DNA from: a bacterium
Lineage (GTDB): Bacteria; Bacillota; Bacilli; Lactobacillales; Streptococcaceae
DNA: 60,016 bases
Reading direction: 5' to 3'
Assembly: GCA_905221385.1 (NCBI GenBank)
Contig: CAJNCV010000012.1
Coordinates: forward strand, 1-60,016
The notes beneath the pieces were generated by a model. That model saw nothing but the letters and a program-made list of their open reading frames with translations. It did not search any database and was not told the DNA's origin. The position numbers and the translations under genes are program-made. Below are positions 27,073 to 37,348 of the stretch, piece by piece (position 1 is the stretch's first letter; the number at the start of each line of letters is the position of its first letter).

Positions 27073-28179
27073 ATGACCATAACAGGTATTATCGCGGAGT
27101 TCAATCCTTTTCATAATGGGCATAAATACCTGCTGGATCAGGCGGAGGGGCTGAAAATCGTTGCCATGTCTGGAAATTTCATGCAGAGAGGCGAGCCTGC
27201 TATCGTGGATAAGTGGACAAGGGCTCAGATGGCACTGGAAAATGGCGCAGACTTGGTAGTGGAATTGCCCTTTTTAGTTAGTGTTCAGGCAGCAGATTTC
27301 TTCGGTCAAGGAGCTGTGGATATCTTGGCTCGCTTGGGTATTGATACTCTAGCTTTCGGGACGGAGGAAGTTCTGGATTATCAGAAAATTGCCGACCTAT
27401 ACACAGAGCAAGGCGTTGAGATGGAGAAATTTATGGAAAATCTGCCTGATTCCCTTTCCTATCCCCAGAAAACCCAGGCCATGTGGAAGGAATTTGCTGG
27501 TCTTGATTTTTCAGGCCATACCCCCAATCATGTCCTTGCTCTGGCCTATGCCAAGGCGGTTGCAGGACGCAACATCAAGCTTGAGCCGATTCAGCGTCAG
27601 GGAGCGGGTTATCATTCTGTGGACAAGGATGTGGACTTTGTCTCGGCGACAGCCCTTCGTCAGCATCAATCAGACCAAGGTTTCTTAGAACGCTTTATGC
27701 CTTCTGTTGCCCTCTTTGAGCAGACCAGTAAGGTGAGCTGGGATGACTATTTTCCCTTGCTCCGCTATCAAATTTTGTCAAATCCAGACCTAACAACGAT
27801 CTATCAGGTCAATCAAGAAATGGCTGTGCGCATCAAGGAAGCTATCAAAACAGCCCAGTCTGTTGACGAATTGGTCGAGGAAGTTGCGACCAAGCGTTAT
27901 ACCAAGGCGCGTGTCAGACGCCTCTTGACTTATATTTTGGTGCAGGCCAGAGAAAGCGACTTGCCAGAAGCTATCCATGTTCTTGGCTTTACTGAAAAAG
28001 GCAGACAACATCTCAAGTCACTGAAAGAGCAGGTCCATCTAGTCAGCCGAATTGGCAAAGAACCTTGGGATGCTATGACTCAAAAGGCAGACCAGATTTA
28101 CCAACTAGGACACCCAAGCATCGCAGAGCAAAGTTTCGGCAGAGTACCCATTAGAATAGAAACAAATGAAGTTTACTGA
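27073..28179 (+). CDS. tmcAL: tRNA(Met) cytidine acetate ligase TmcAL (YlbM)
   Basis: This 368-aa enzyme makes N4-acetylcytidine at the wobble base of elongator tRNA-Met from acetate and ATP. It has the nucleotidyltransferase signature [17 protein letters not shown] and [15 protein letters not shown], and later GAGYHS and SATALR. GTAGGAG precedes the ATG at 27073. It belongs with the upstream methyltransferase in streptococcal genomes. Its TGA at 28177 is the start of a 17-bp direct repeat found again after yoeB. Confidence 0.93.
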   Translation: MTITGIIAEFNPFHNGHKYLLDQAEGLKIVAMSGNFMQRGEPAIVDKWTRAQMALENGADLVVELPFLVSVQAADFFGQGAVDILARLGIDTLAFGTEEVLDYQKIADLYTEQGVEMEKFMENLPDSLSYPQKTQAMWKEFAGLDFSGHTPNHVLALAYAKAVAGRNIKLEPIQRQGAGYHSVDKDVDFVSATALRQHQSDQGFLERFMPSVALFEQTSKVSWDDYFPLLRYQILSNPDLTTIYQVNQEMAVRIKEAIKTAQSVDELVEEVATKRYTKARVRRLLTYILVQARESDLPEAIHVLGFTEKGRQHLKSLKEQVHLVSRIGKEPWDAMTQKADQIYQLGHPSIAEQSFGRVPIRIETNEVY

Positions 28180-28193
28180 AAGGTAGGCTTTTT
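28177..28193 (+). repeat. 17-bp direct repeat, copy 1 (left of yefM-yoeB)
   Basis: TGAAAGGTAGGCTTTTT begins with the tmcAL stop codon and recurs exactly at 28821-28837. The pair brackets the toxin-antitoxin module. Confidence 0.85.
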
Positions 28194-28230
28194 GAGATTT
28201 TTTCGAATAAATAGATAGAAAAGAAAAAAC

Positions 28231-28238
28231 TTGTACAA
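28231..28238 (+). promoter_or_regulatory. Candidate YefM operator palindrome
   Basis: TTGTACAA is a perfect palindrome containing TGTACA, the core hexamer known for YefM-YoeB autorepression in E. coli. It lies five bases upstream of the -35 box of the yefM promoter. A second, imperfect match (TGTATA) overlaps the -10. Confidence 0.6.
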
Positions 28239-28242
28239 ATTC

Positions 28243-28271
28243 CTGACAATTTCTTTCTTTTCGTGTATAAT
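28243..28271 (+). promoter_or_regulatory. yefM-yoeB promoter
   Basis: CTGACA (28243-28248) and TATAAT (28266-28271) are separated by 17 bp, 30 bases ahead of the yefM ATG. This is one of the best sigma-70-type promoters in the window. Confidence 0.85.
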
Positions 28272-28301
28272 AGTGGAAAAGAGGTAAAACGAGGTATGGT
28301 T

Positions 28302-28556
28302 ATGGAAGCAGTTCTTTACTCAACATTCCGAAATCATTTAAAAGACTACATGAAGAAGGTAAACGATGAATTTGAGCCTTTGACGGTGGTCAATAAAAAT
28401 CCAGACGAGGACATTGTAGTTCTTTCAAAGAGCGAATGGGACAGTATTCAGGAAACCCTGAGAATCGCTCAAAACAAGGAGCTATCTGACAAAGTTTTGC
28501 GAGGAATGGCTCAAGTCCGAGCTGGAAGTACTCAGGTCCATGTTATTGAGGAGTGA
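28302..28556 (+). CDS. yefM: Antitoxin YefM (Phd/YefM family)
   Basis: This 84-aa antitoxin begins MEAVLYSTFRNHLKDYMKKV and contains PLTVVNKNPDEDIVVLSKSEWDS, the Phd/YefM DNA-binding fold. It neutralises YoeB through its C-terminal tail and represses its own promoter. The ATG at 28302 is chosen because it gives the known 84-residue pneumococcal form; an ATG at 28296 or the upstream in-frame codons would overlap the promoter. It is three bases from yoeB. Confidence 0.95.
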   Translation: MEAVLYSTFRNHLKDYMKKVNDEFEPLTVVNKNPDEDIVVLSKSEWDSIQETLRIAQNKELSDKVLRGMAQVRAGSTQVHVIEE

Positions 28557-28559
28557 GAA

Positions 28560-28814
28560 ATGCTGCTCAAATTTACAGAAGATGCCTGGGCGGATTATTG
28601 CTATTGGCAAAACCAGGACAAGAAAACACTAAAAAGAATTAATAAATTAGTCAAGGATATTCAACGCGATCCTTTTGTAGGAATGGGGAAACCAGAACCA
28701 CTCAAGTATGACTATCAAGGAGCTTGGTCGCGGCGCATTGATGCAGAAAATCGCTTGATTTATATGATAGATGGAGATAGCGTGGCTTTCTTGTCCTTCA
28801 AAGATCATTACTAA
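28560..28814 (+). CDS. yoeB: Toxin YoeB (ribosome-dependent mRNA endonuclease)
   Basis: This 84-aa RelE/YoeB-fold toxin has the family stretches FTEDAWADYCYWQNQDKKTLKRIN, GKPEPLKYDYQGAWSRRID and the C-terminal FLSFKDHY with the catalytic-type histidine and tyrosine. YoeB cleaves mRNA at the ribosomal A site. All the expected residues (Glu46-type, Arg65-type and His83-type positions) appear present, so the toxin should be active when not bound by YefM. Confidence 0.95.
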   Translation: MLLKFTEDAWADYCYWQNQDKKTLKRINKLVKDIQRDPFVGMGKPEPLKYDYQGAWSRRIDAENRLIYMIDGDSVAFLSFKDHY

Positions 28815-28820
28815 GTCTAT

Positions 28821-28837
28821 TGAAAGGTAGGCTTTTT
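28821..28837 (+). repeat. 17-bp direct repeat, copy 2 (right of yefM-yoeB)
   Basis: This is an exact second copy of TGAAAGGTAGGCTTTTT, 644 bp after the first and seven bases after the yoeB stop. It is followed by more T, so it may also work as a weak terminator. Confidence 0.85.
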
Positions 28838-28978
28838 TATTGTAGAAATTTTAGCTAGCAAATTGAAGATAAAATTTTTTGGCAAATGACAGATTTCCTA
28901 AGTTAAGAAATCAGTGAAAAATTTTAGTATAATAACTAAATCCTTGTTCCTTGAATCCGCTTTATAACTCTTATTTTG

Positions 28979-28987
28979 TGGTATAAT
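28979..28987 (+). promoter_or_regulatory. Extended -10 promoter upstream of the SIR2 gene
   Basis: TGGTATAAT (TG-n-TATAAT) lies 93 bases ahead of the SIR2 start. Another TATAAT occurs at 28928-28933. The AT-rich leader between promoter and start (28988-29080) holds no clear frame. Confidence 0.5.
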
Positions 28988-29080
28988 GAAGAGAATTGTT
29001 TATGATTATGTAATAAAAAGAAGATTTATAAGAATAATTTGTATTTAGATAATACAAGCTAATGATAGGATGGTTCAAAT

Positions 29081-31828
29081 ATGGAAGAAAATTATAACTT
29101 ATCTATAACTCAACTAAAGAATTCTATTAAAGAAAATTCTTTAGTTTTGTTTGTCGGTGCAGGGATTTCAGCAAATTCTAATCTACCAACTTGGGACGAA
29201 TTGATTCAATCATTAAAAAAAGAGTTGAACTTACCAGAAGAAAGAACAGATAGTCCTCTGAGAATTGCACAGTATTATTATGATACTTTTGGGAAAAATC
29301 AGTACACAAAAAAGATAGAAGAAATTTTCTTTAAGAGGGGATTAAGTAAACCAAATGAGTTACATAAATTAATAGAAAAAATAGCACCCAAACATATTAT
29401 TACGACAAACTATGATTCACTTCTGGAGAGTCAGTTTGAAAGTGGCTTGTTAAAGTACAATGTAGTAGCTGAAGATAAGGACATCCCCTATACGAGTTCG
29501 GAAAGATACTTGATTAAAATGCATGGAGACTTCAGTAAGAAAAATATTGTTTTGAAAGAAGAAGATTATTTAGACTATCCTTTGAACTTCCCAATGATTT
29601 CTACTTTAATCCAGTCATTGATAATGAATCATACTTTATTATTTGTGGGGTATTCTCTAAGTGATTCGACTTTTAATTCAATTTTTAGAATGATTCAAAA
29701 TACATTTAAATTGGATGCTAAAAATGCTTATTTTTATACTCCCGAGGAACCGTCTATGATTATCCGAGAGTACTACAAAAAGCAAGGAATTATCATTATC
29801 TCTAACGAAGAGAATCCAGGTGAGGAGGCATCAGAAAAACAGAAAAAATTGTATTGCAGGACAAAATATTTTTTAGAGACTCTATCAGAAAACCGAAGTC
29901 AAGATGTAAATAATGCTGATGATCTATGGAATCAACTGGCTTTTTTAGATAGACTTAGTTTTATTGATGCGAAAGATTTTTCTAGATATTCTGCTTTAAA
30001 GAAAAGGGCTTTAAACTGGGATGACGAGTATCGCTGGTTTGGAAATAATCAATTAAAATTTGAAGTTGATGGTCATGAAGAATTACGAAATATGGTATAT
30101 AAAAAATCTTTATTAAACCGATTTCTAGATATGAATATTGATGAACCTAGAGATTTAAAGGGGAATCGCTTCTTAAGTGAGGCTTTTAAGTTGTATGAAG
30201 AAAAACAATATTCCTTAGCAAAAGCAAAATTTAGAGAACTAGCTAATATAGCATTTCGTCAGAAAGACTATTTTAATTTTCTAGTTTGTGAATTTAATTT
30301 TCAGCAAATTCAAATAATTGATAGACGCGAAAAAACACCTAGTTATGCAGAGCCACTTTATGATGGAGAATTAAGCGAATTAACAGAACAAATTATTAAC
30401 TCGGTTACAGGAGATGAGAAAAAGGTTATAGAATTTTTTAGAGATTCAATCCTTAATCTTAATTTTTTATATAGAAAATTAGAAGCTATTAATGAACTAT
30501 TTGATAAAATTCGTGAAGAGCATGAAAACTATAGAAGAGGAGGATGGTCTGATAATAATCATCTCTTTAATGCGGAGTTCACAGTAAAAAATCTTTATAA
30601 CTTTTTAAAATTAAATTGTTTATGTGTTGAACATTATAAGATTTATAAATCAATCATTAATAGATATTTAGAAATATTATTACTCAGTTATGATAATTCA
30701 TATGTAAATCCTGAGGCAAGTATTTTCGATAGAACAGCCTCTTGGCTTAAAAATCTTGATTTGGATGATGTTCAATTAATTCTTCCGAGTATAGATTTTA
30801 AGGTTGTAAATTTATATTTTAGAAACTATTCATTTGGCAAAATAAAAGTTACTGAGGAAGCGAAAGACTACTTGTTGAATCGAATTACTCATCTTCAAGA
30901 AAGACTTGAGATTACTGAAGATGAAAAACTTCGAGAACTTAAAAATATACTAACTTTTCTTCCTCTTGTTGATGATATTGACATAGAAAGAGTAATAGAT
31001 ATTTTAAATACTCAAACACTGTATTATAATTGGAGTGAGGAAGTTAAGGGACTTATTAAAATTGTTCTCGCTAATATGGATGCTATTGATAAAAATTCAT
31101 TGAAATCTAAGATAATTGGGACTGTAAATAAACATTTAAATGAAATTTTGGAGAAAAATTTTTCTTTATATAATTCAGTGTATCCACTCTATTCACGGTT
31201 ACTAGAATATTGCTCAACTGAACAAGAAACTGCAATAATAGTACTCGAAAAATTTAATACAGATATTTTAAGAATAAAATATAAAAATGATGATGTAAAA
31301 AGTATTGTAGAATATTCTGATTTGATATGCCACTTATTTAAGTATTTTGAAGAAGACATTAAAGATGATATTCTGGATACTCTAAAAGCCTACGAAGAAT
31401 CAGAAAACATTATTTACTACAAAGTAATTGATCTGATGAGTTCTAATGTCTATGATTTTCCTCGGATACAAAATAAAATCTACCATCATTTGATTAAAAG
31501 AATTAATGATAAAAGAGATGAGGGGGTTAAAACTTTCCCAGATCCAAGAGAAAAATCTGTATCGGATTTATACAACTTAAGTAGAAGAGGATATTTTTCT
31601 GATTTTGAGATTTTAAAAGATATTGAAGAAGATATTCGAGGGCTTTATCCTGAAGTAGATTGGACCTGGTTTCATGATAGAAGTGATGATGTTATCCATC
31701 GTCTATTAGAACATAGAACTCCCAATAATATTAAAACTTATTTTTCAAAAAATGAAGAAGATAATAAATTGATTAATGAGTATATTTTAAAAGCTGTTGA
31801 AGAGGATAAACTAATATTTAAGAAATAA
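29081..31828 (+). CDS. SIR2-domain protein with long helical C-terminus (defence-associated sirtuin-like)
   Basis: In this 915-aa protein residues about 1-270 are a SIR2-like NADase domain: FVGAGIS (Gly26-Ser30), HIITTNYDSLLE (Asn110), IKMHGD (His148) and LLFVGYSLSDSTFNSIF. The Asn and His correspond to the residues needed for NAD cleavage in the anti-phage SIR2 proteins ThsA and DSR2. The remaining ~640 residues are charged, helical and repeat-like, with no recognised domain. That layout matches DSR1/DSR2-type proteins, in which the C-terminal part senses phage proteins and triggers NAD depletion. The gene is very AT-rich, stands alone with its own promoter and lies at the end of a core gene block. 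Function is inferred from architecture. Confidence 0.75.
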   Translation: MEENYNLSITQLKNSIKENSLVLFVGAGISANSNLPTWDELIQSLKKELNLPEERTDSPLRIAQYYYDTFGKNQYTKKIEEIFFKRGLSKPNELHKLIEKIAPKHIITTNYDSLLESQFESGLLKYNVVAEDKDIPYTSSERYLIKMHGDFSKKNIVLKEEDYLDYPLNFPMISTLIQSLIMNHTLLFVGYSLSDSTFNSIFRMIQNTFKLDAKNAYFYTPEEPSMIIREYYKKQGIIIISNEENPGEEASEKQKKLYCRTKYFLETLSENRSQDVNNADDLWNQLAFLDRLSFIDAKDFSRYSALKKRALNWDDEYRWFGNNQLKFEVDGHEELRNMVYKKSLLNRFLDMNIDEPRDLKGNRFLSEAFKLYEEKQYSLAKAKFRELANIAFRQKDYFNFLVCEFNFQQIQIIDRREKTPSYAEPLYDGELSELTEQIINSVTGDEKKVIEFFRDSILNLNFLYRKLEAINELFDKIREEHENYRRGGWSDNNHLFNAEFTVKNLYNFLKLNCLCVEHYKIYKSIINRYLEILLLSYDNSYVNPEASIFDRTASWLKNLDLDDVQLILPSIDFKVVNLYFRNYSFGKIKVTEEAKDYLLNRITHLQERLEITEDEKLRELKNILTFLPLVDDIDIERVIDILNTQTLYYNWSEEVKGLIKIVLANMDAIDKNSLKSKIIGTVNKHLNEILEKNFSLYNSVYPLYSRLLEYCSTEQETAIIVLEKFNTDILRIKYKNDDVKSIVEYSDLICHLFKYFEEDIKDDILDTLKAYEESENIIYYKVIDLMSSNVYDFPRIQNKIYHHLIKRINDKRDEGVKTFPDPREKSVSDLYNLSRRGYFSDFEILKDIEEDIRGLYPEVDWTWFHDRSDDVIHRLLEHRTPNNIKTYFSKNEEDNKLINEYILKAVEEDKLIFKK

Positions 31829-31935
31829 ATTGATACAGCTAAGTAAAAACTGTTAAGTTATGACAAATATAATCTTGAAGATATGTTGTGGTTTCCCAAA
31901 ATGAGTTTTCAAAGACTTGAAAGTAAAAATGTTTA

Positions 31936-32049
31936 AATCTAGCGGAATATTATTCGGCACGGTACCAGATAATCCATAGCTGTAGAGATTCTGTGGAACT
32001 TTTTGATAGTGATAATGAATTATCTCCTAAAAAATTCAAGGAATTGTAG
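31936..32049 (+). pseudogene. Possible coding remnant, about 37 codons
   Basis: Between the SIR2 gene and rny (31829-32160) there is no full gene. One frame reads KCLNLAEYYSARYQ, then IIHSCRDSVELFDSDNELSP and a stop at 32047-32049, a composition that looks protein-like. It has no start codon or RBS. It may be the tail of a decayed gene or chance. Confidence 0.2.
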
Positions 32050-32083
32050 TCCTAAAATTCACACAAAACTCTTCAATTTGGAT

Positions 32084-32112
32084 TTGTGAAAATCGGTTTT
32101 TTATGATAGAAT
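32084..32112 (+). promoter_or_regulatory. rny promoter
   Basis: TTGTGA (32084-32089) and TAGAAT (32107-32112) are 17 bp apart, with a TG one base before the -10 (extended -10). The rny ATG is 48 bases further on. Confidence 0.7.
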
Positions 32113-32160
32113 ATTAAGGAATGTATGTCATTCGATAAACAAATTTAATGAGGTAAAAAC

Positions 32161-33774
32161 ATGGAAATCATGACACTTGCGATTGCTGTTTTTGCCGTCA
32201 TCATTGGTTTAGTCATTGGATATGTCAGCATCTCAGCTAAGATGAAATCATCTCAAGAAGCTGCAGAGTTGATGCTTCTAAATGCTGAACAAGAAGCAAC
32301 TAATTTACGAGGACAAGCTGAGCGAGAAGCGGATTTATTGCTAAATGAAGCCAAGAGCGAAAGCAAGTCTCTTAAAAAAGAAGCACTATTGGAGGCCAAA
32401 GAGGAAGCCAGAAAATACCGTGAAGAAGTGGACGCTGAATTTAAGTCAGAACGTCAGGAGCTCAAGCAAATTGAAAGTCGTTTGACGGAGAGAGCTGCGA
32501 GCCTTGACCGTAAGGACGACAATTTGACGAACAAAGAAAAAACACTTGAACAAAAAGAACAAAGTATTTCTGATAGAGCCAAAAACCTTGATGCACGTGA
32601 AGAGCAATTAGAGGAAGTCGAAAGACAAAAAGAAGCTGAACTTGAACGTATCGGTTCCCTTTCCCAAACTGAGGCTCGAGATATTATCTTGGCTCAGACA
32701 GAGGAAAACTTGACCAAGGAAATTGCTAGTCGCATTCGTGAGGCTGAGCAAGAGGTGAAGGAACGTTCAGACAAGATTGCGAAAGATATCTTGGTTCAGG
32801 CTATGCAGCGTATCGCTGGTGACTATGTAGCAGAGTCAACAAACTCGACAGTTCACCTACCAGATGATACCATGAAGGGACGCATTATCGGACGCGAAGG
32901 TCGAAACATCCGTACCTTTGAAAGTTTGACAGGGGTTGATGTCATCATCGATGACACGCCAGAAGTGGTAACCTTGTCAGGATTTGATCCGATTCGTCGT
33001 GAAATTGCTCGTATGACCATGGAAATGTTGCTCAAGGATGGCCGTATCCACCCAGCTCGTATCGAGGAGTTGGTGGAGAAAAACCGTCAAGAGATTGACA
33101 ATAAAATCCGTGAATACGGTGAGGCTGCTGCCTACGAGATTGGTGCGCCAAACCTCCATCCAGACTTGATGAAGATCATGGGGCGCTTACAGTTCCGTAC
33201 TTCATATGGACAAAATGTCTTGCGTCATTCGATTGAAGTTGCTAAGTTATCTGGTATCATCGCCAGTGAACTTGGTGAGAATGCAGCTCTTGCCCGTCGT
33301 GCTGGATTCCTTCACGACATCGGGAAAGCTATTGACCGTGAGGTTGAAGGTAGCCACGTTGAGATTGGTACGGAATTGGCTCGTAAGTACAAGGAACACC
33401 CAGTTGTGGTAAATACCATTGCTAGCCACCACGGCGATGTGGAAGCCGAAAGCGTCATTGCAGTGATCGTTGCTGCAGCAGATGCCTTGAGTGCAGCGCG
33501 TCCAGGTGCTCGTAGTGAATCTCTTGAAAACTATATCAAGCGTCTCCATGATTTGGAAGAAATCGCTAATAGCTTTGAAGGAGTGCAAAATAGCTTTGCC
33601 CTTCAAGCAGGACGTGAAATCCGTATCATGGTTAATCCAGGACAAATCAAAGACGACAAAGTCACAATCTTAGCTCACAAAGTTCGTGAGAAAATTGAAA
33701 ATAATCTCGATTACCCAGGAAATATCAAGGTAACCGTGATCCGCGAACTTCGTGCAGTAGATTATGCTAAATAA
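32161..33774 (+). CDS. rny: Ribonuclease Y
   Basis: This 537-aa membrane-anchored endoribonuclease initiates mRNA decay. It has an N-terminal membrane segment ([19 protein letters not shown]), a long charged coiled coil to about residue 205, a KH RNA-binding domain ([15 protein letters not shown]) and an HD catalytic domain ([12 protein letters not shown], followed by ASHHGD). The protein ends [12 protein letters not shown], the standard C-terminus. GAGGTAAAAAC precedes the ATG. The start of a conserved block follows (gmk, rpoZ, priA). Confidence 0.96.
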   Translation: MEIMTLAIAVFAVIIGLVIGYVSISAKMKSSQEAAELMLLNAEQEATNLRGQAEREADLLLNEAKSESKSLKKEALLEAKEEARKYREEVDAEFKSERQELKQIESRLTERAASLDRKDDNLTNKEKTLEQKEQSISDRAKNLDAREEQLEEVERQKEAELERIGSLSQTEARDIILAQTEENLTKEIASRIREAEQEVKERSDKIAKDILVQAMQRIAGDYVAESTNSTVHLPDDTMKGRIIGREGRNIRTFESLTGVDVIIDDTPEVVTLSGFDPIRREIARMTMEMLLKDGRIHPARIEELVEKNRQEIDNKIREYGEAAAYEIGAPNLHPDLMKIMGRLQFRTSYGQNVLRHSIEVAKLSGIIASELGENAALARRAGFLHDIGKAIDREVEGSHVEIGTELARKYKEHPVVVNTIASHHGDVEAESVIAVIVAAADALSAARPGARSESLENYIKRLHDLEEIANSFEGVQNSFALQAGREIRIMVNPGQIKDDKVTILAHKVREKIENNLDYPGNIKVTVIRELRAVDYAK

Positions 33775-33783
33775 ATAAGAAAG

Positions 33784-33809
33784 AGCAGTTGAAATATTAC
33801 TGCTTTTTT
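33784..33809 (+). terminator. Weak terminator after rny
   Basis: AGCAGT (33784-33789) and ACTGCT (33799-33804) form a 6-bp stem followed by TTTTTG. Confidence 0.6.
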
Positions 33810-33842
33810 GTTACACTAGATAGAAAGACTGTAGAAGGATAA

Positions 33843-34535
<693 letters not shown>

Positions 34536-34559
34536 AATTTAGAAAATAGGTACAAGCAA

Positions 34560-34874
34560 ATGATGTTAAAACCCTCTATTGATACCTTGTTGGACAAGGT
34601 ACCATCAAAATATTCACTCGTAATCTTGGAAGCAAAACGTGCCCACGAACTAGAAGCAGGCGCGCCAGCAACTCAAGAGTTTAAGTCTGAAAAATCAACT
34701 CTTCGCGCTTTGGAAGAAATCGAGTCAGGAAATGTAACCATTCACCCAGATCCAGAAGGAAAACGTGAAGCGGTTCGTCTCCGTATCGAAGAAGAAAAAC
34801 GCCGCAAAGAAGAAGAAGAAAAGAAAATCAAAGAGCAAATCGCTAAAGAAAAAGAAGATGGTGAAAAAATTTAA
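34560..34874 (+). CDS. rpoZ: RNA polymerase omega subunit
   Basis: This 104-aa protein begins [22 protein letters not shown] and contains KRAHELEAG, the omega core that stabilises the beta' subunit. The C-terminal 40 residues are a Glu/Lys-rich helix typical of streptococcal omega. The first of the two Met codons (34560) is used. Confidence 0.95.
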   Translation: MMLKPSIDTLLDKVPSKYSLVILEAKRAHELEAGAPATQEFKSEKSTLRALEEIESGNVTIHPDPEGKREAVRLRIEEEKRRKEEEEKKIKEQIAKEKEDGEKI

Positions 34875-34939
34875 GGTTGGGGGGACTCAATCTTATTTTT
34901 TCTATTGCAAGAATGTACTGACAAGAAGGAGGTGAGAAG

Positions 34940-37336
34940 ATGGCTATCGCAAAGATTATCGTGGATGTTCCCCTGATGCAGACGGACCAGCCCTATAGTT
35001 ATAAGGTCCCAGAGGAATTTGTTGAAATGCTGGAAGTCGGCATGCGGGTCCATGTTCCTTTTGGCAAAGGCAATCGTTTGATACAAGGAATTGTGCTAGG
35101 CTTGGAGTCCCAGTCGGATGAAGAAGCTGCCAATCAGGACTTGAAGGAGATTGCAGAGGTACTGGACTTTTCCCCTGTTCTCACTCAAGAGCAACTCTGG
35201 CTAGCTGAGGAGTTACGCAAGTCCGTCTTTTCTTACAAAATCTCCATCCTAAAAGCCATGCTACCAGGGTTTTTAAACTCTAGCTATGATAAGATTCTCT
35301 ATCCTCTGGAAGGTCTGAGACAGTCAGACCGAGAGCGCTTGTTTGGTTCAGAAGAGTCGCTAGCCTTTTCTTCTCTAGATTTGGCCAACCAGGCAGAAAT
35401 GATGCGCTTGACCAGGAAAGGTTTGCTCCGTTTAGAATACCAGGCAGTCGATCAAAAGAAGGTCAAGACCCAGTCTTGGTATGAGATTGATGCTACTCGA
35501 CTAGAGCAGATTGAGATTTCTGCGCGTGCTAAGAAAAAGGCAGAGCTGAGAGACTATCTGCTAGCTCATTCTGAAAGTGCTCCTCTGGCTAGCTTGTTAG
35601 AATCCTACTCACGCGATCAAGTCAATTTTTTTGTGGAGCAAGGAGCTGTGTCCATAGTCCAAAAGGAAGTGCAACGCTCAGCTGCTTATTTTGAAGGCAT
35701 TGAAGTCAGTCAACCCTTGGAATTGAATCCTGAACAAAGACAGGCGCGTGATGCGGTTGTCAGTGCTATTGGCAGTCAACAGCCTCCTTTCCTCCTTCAA
35801 GGGATTACAGGAAGTGGGAAAACTGAGGTTTACTTGCAGATTATCCAAGGAGCCTTGGATAAGGGTAAGACGGCTATTTTACTGGTACCTGAGATTTCTC
35901 TGACGCCACAAATGACTGAGCGTTTTATTGCTCGATTTGGTGAGAAAGTAGCCATTCTCCACTCAGGCCTATCCAATGGTGAGAAGTACGACGAATGGCG
36001 CAAGGTTGAGCGTGGCGATGCCCAAGTTGTTGTTGGCGCTCGATCAGCTATCTTTGCTCCTTTGAAAAATCTAGGTGTCATGATTATCGATGAAGAGCAT
36101 GAAGCTAGCTACAAACAAGACAGCAATCCCCGTTATCATGCTAGAGAGGTCGCCATTTTACGGGCCCAGTACAATCAAGCAGCCCTGGTCCTTGGTTCGG
36201 CAACACCGAGCTTAGAGAGCCGTGCGCGTGCTGGAAAAGGTGTCTATCAACACTTGCGACTAACCCAACGGGCCAATCCTTTAGCCACCATTCCTGAGGT
36301 TCAAGTGATTGACTTTCGTGACTATATCGGGCAGAATGAGACATCAAACTTTACACCTCCTTTGCTAGAAGCCATTCAAGACCGTTTGGATAAAAAAGAG
36401 CAGGTAGTCCTCATGCTCAACCGTCGGGGTTATTCTAGCTTTGTTATGTGTCGGGAGTGTGGTACTGTGGATAGTTGTCCCAACTGTGACATTTCTCTGA
36501 CTCTCCACATGGATACCAAGACCATGAACTGCCATTACTGTGGCTTTTCTAAGGGAATTCCTCATGTCTGTCCCAACTGTCAGAGTCGCAGTATTCGCTA
36601 CTACGGGACGGGGACTCAGAAAGCCTACGATGAGTTAGCAGAACTCTTTCCTCATGCTCGCATTCTGCGGATGGATGTGGATACGACTCGCAAGAAAGGC
36701 AGTCACCAAGCTCTTCTTGACCAGTTTGGCCGAGGGGAAGCAGATATTTTGTTGGGAACTCAGATGATCGCTAAGGGTTTGGATTTTCCAAATGTGACTC
36801 TAGTCGGAGTGCTCAATGCGGATACGGCCTTGAATCTGCCAGATTTCCGTTCCTCTGAGAGAACCTTTCAGCTCTTAACTCAGGTGGCAGGCCGTGCAGG
36901 TCGGGCTGAAAAAGCTGGGCAAGTCTTGATCCAGTCTTACAATCCAGAGCATTATGCCATTCGTTTTGCCAAAGACCAAGACTACGAAGGTTTTTATGCC
37001 TATGAAATGGGCATCAGACGCCAACTCGGCTACCCGCCTTATTATTTCACTATTGGGATTACCCTCTCTCACAAGAAAGAAGAAGAGGTTGTCAAACGTG
37101 CCTATGAAGTCATGGGGATTTTGCGCTCAGGTTTATCGGAAACTAGTAAAGTCCTTGGACCAACGCCTAAACCCATCGCACGTACCCACAACCTTTATCA
37201 TTACCAGATTTTGATTAAATACCGTTTAGAAGATGAGCTGGGACCAACTCTCAATCGAGTTTTGGCCTTGACTCAAGAACGGGAAAATAGCGAGCTCCGT
37301 CTCAGCATTGACCATGAGCCGCAGCAATTTTTATAA
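34940..37336 (+). CDS. priA: Primosomal replication helicase PriA
   Basis: This 798-aa protein restarts stalled replication forks. It has the N-terminal DNA-binding domain (to about 110), a DExH helicase core with Walker A GITGSGKTEVYL and IIDEEHEASYKQ, and a zinc-binding region with CRECG, CPNC, CHYCG and CPNC cysteine pairs. The second helicase half has GTQMIAKGLDFPNV and VAGRAGRAEKAG. GAAGGAGGTGA precedes the ATG. fmt follows after 12 nt. Confidence 0.96.
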   Translation: MAIAKIIVDVPLMQTDQPYSYKVPEEFVEMLEVGMRVHVPFGKGNRLIQGIVLGLESQSDEEAANQDLKEIAEVLDFSPVLTQEQLWLAEELRKSVFSYKISILKAMLPGFLNSSYDKILYPLEGLRQSDRERLFGSEESLAFSSLDLANQAEMMRLTRKGLLRLEYQAVDQKKVKTQSWYEIDATRLEQIEISARAKKKAELRDYLLAHSESAPLASLLESYSRDQVNFFVEQGAVSIVQKEVQRSAAYFEGIEVSQPLELNPEQRQARDAVVSAIGSQQPPFLLQGITGSGKTEVYLQIIQGALDKGKTAILLVPEISLTPQMTERFIARFGEKVAILHSGLSNGEKYDEWRKVERGDAQVVVGARSAIFAPLKNLGVMIIDEEHEASYKQDSNPRYHAREVAILRAQYNQAALVLGSATPSLESRARAGKGVYQHLRLTQRANPLATIPEVQVIDFRDYIGQNETSNFTPPLLEAIQDRLDKKEQVVLMLNRRGYSSFVMCRECGTVDSCPNCDISLTLHMDTKTMNCHYCGFSKGIPHVCPNCQSRSIRYYGTGTQKAYDELAELFPHARILRMDVDTTRKKGSHQALLDQFGRGEADILLGTQMIAKGLDFPNVTLVGVLNADTALNLPDFRSSERTFQLLTQVAGRAGRAEKAGQVLIQSYNPEHYAIRFAKDQDYEGFYAYEMGIRRQLGYPPYYFTIGITLSHKKEEEVVKRAYEVMGILRSGLSETSKVLGPTPKPIARTHNLYHYQILIKYRLEDELGPTLNRVLALTQERENSELRLSIDHEPQQFL

Positions 37337-37348
37337 GAAGGAGAAGAA

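Noticed and set aside
28302..31828. yefM-yoeB and the SIR2 gene as one defence system
   Set aside because: The TA module has its own repeats and promoter, and the SIR2 gene has a separate promoter about 270 bp away; no coupling is visible.
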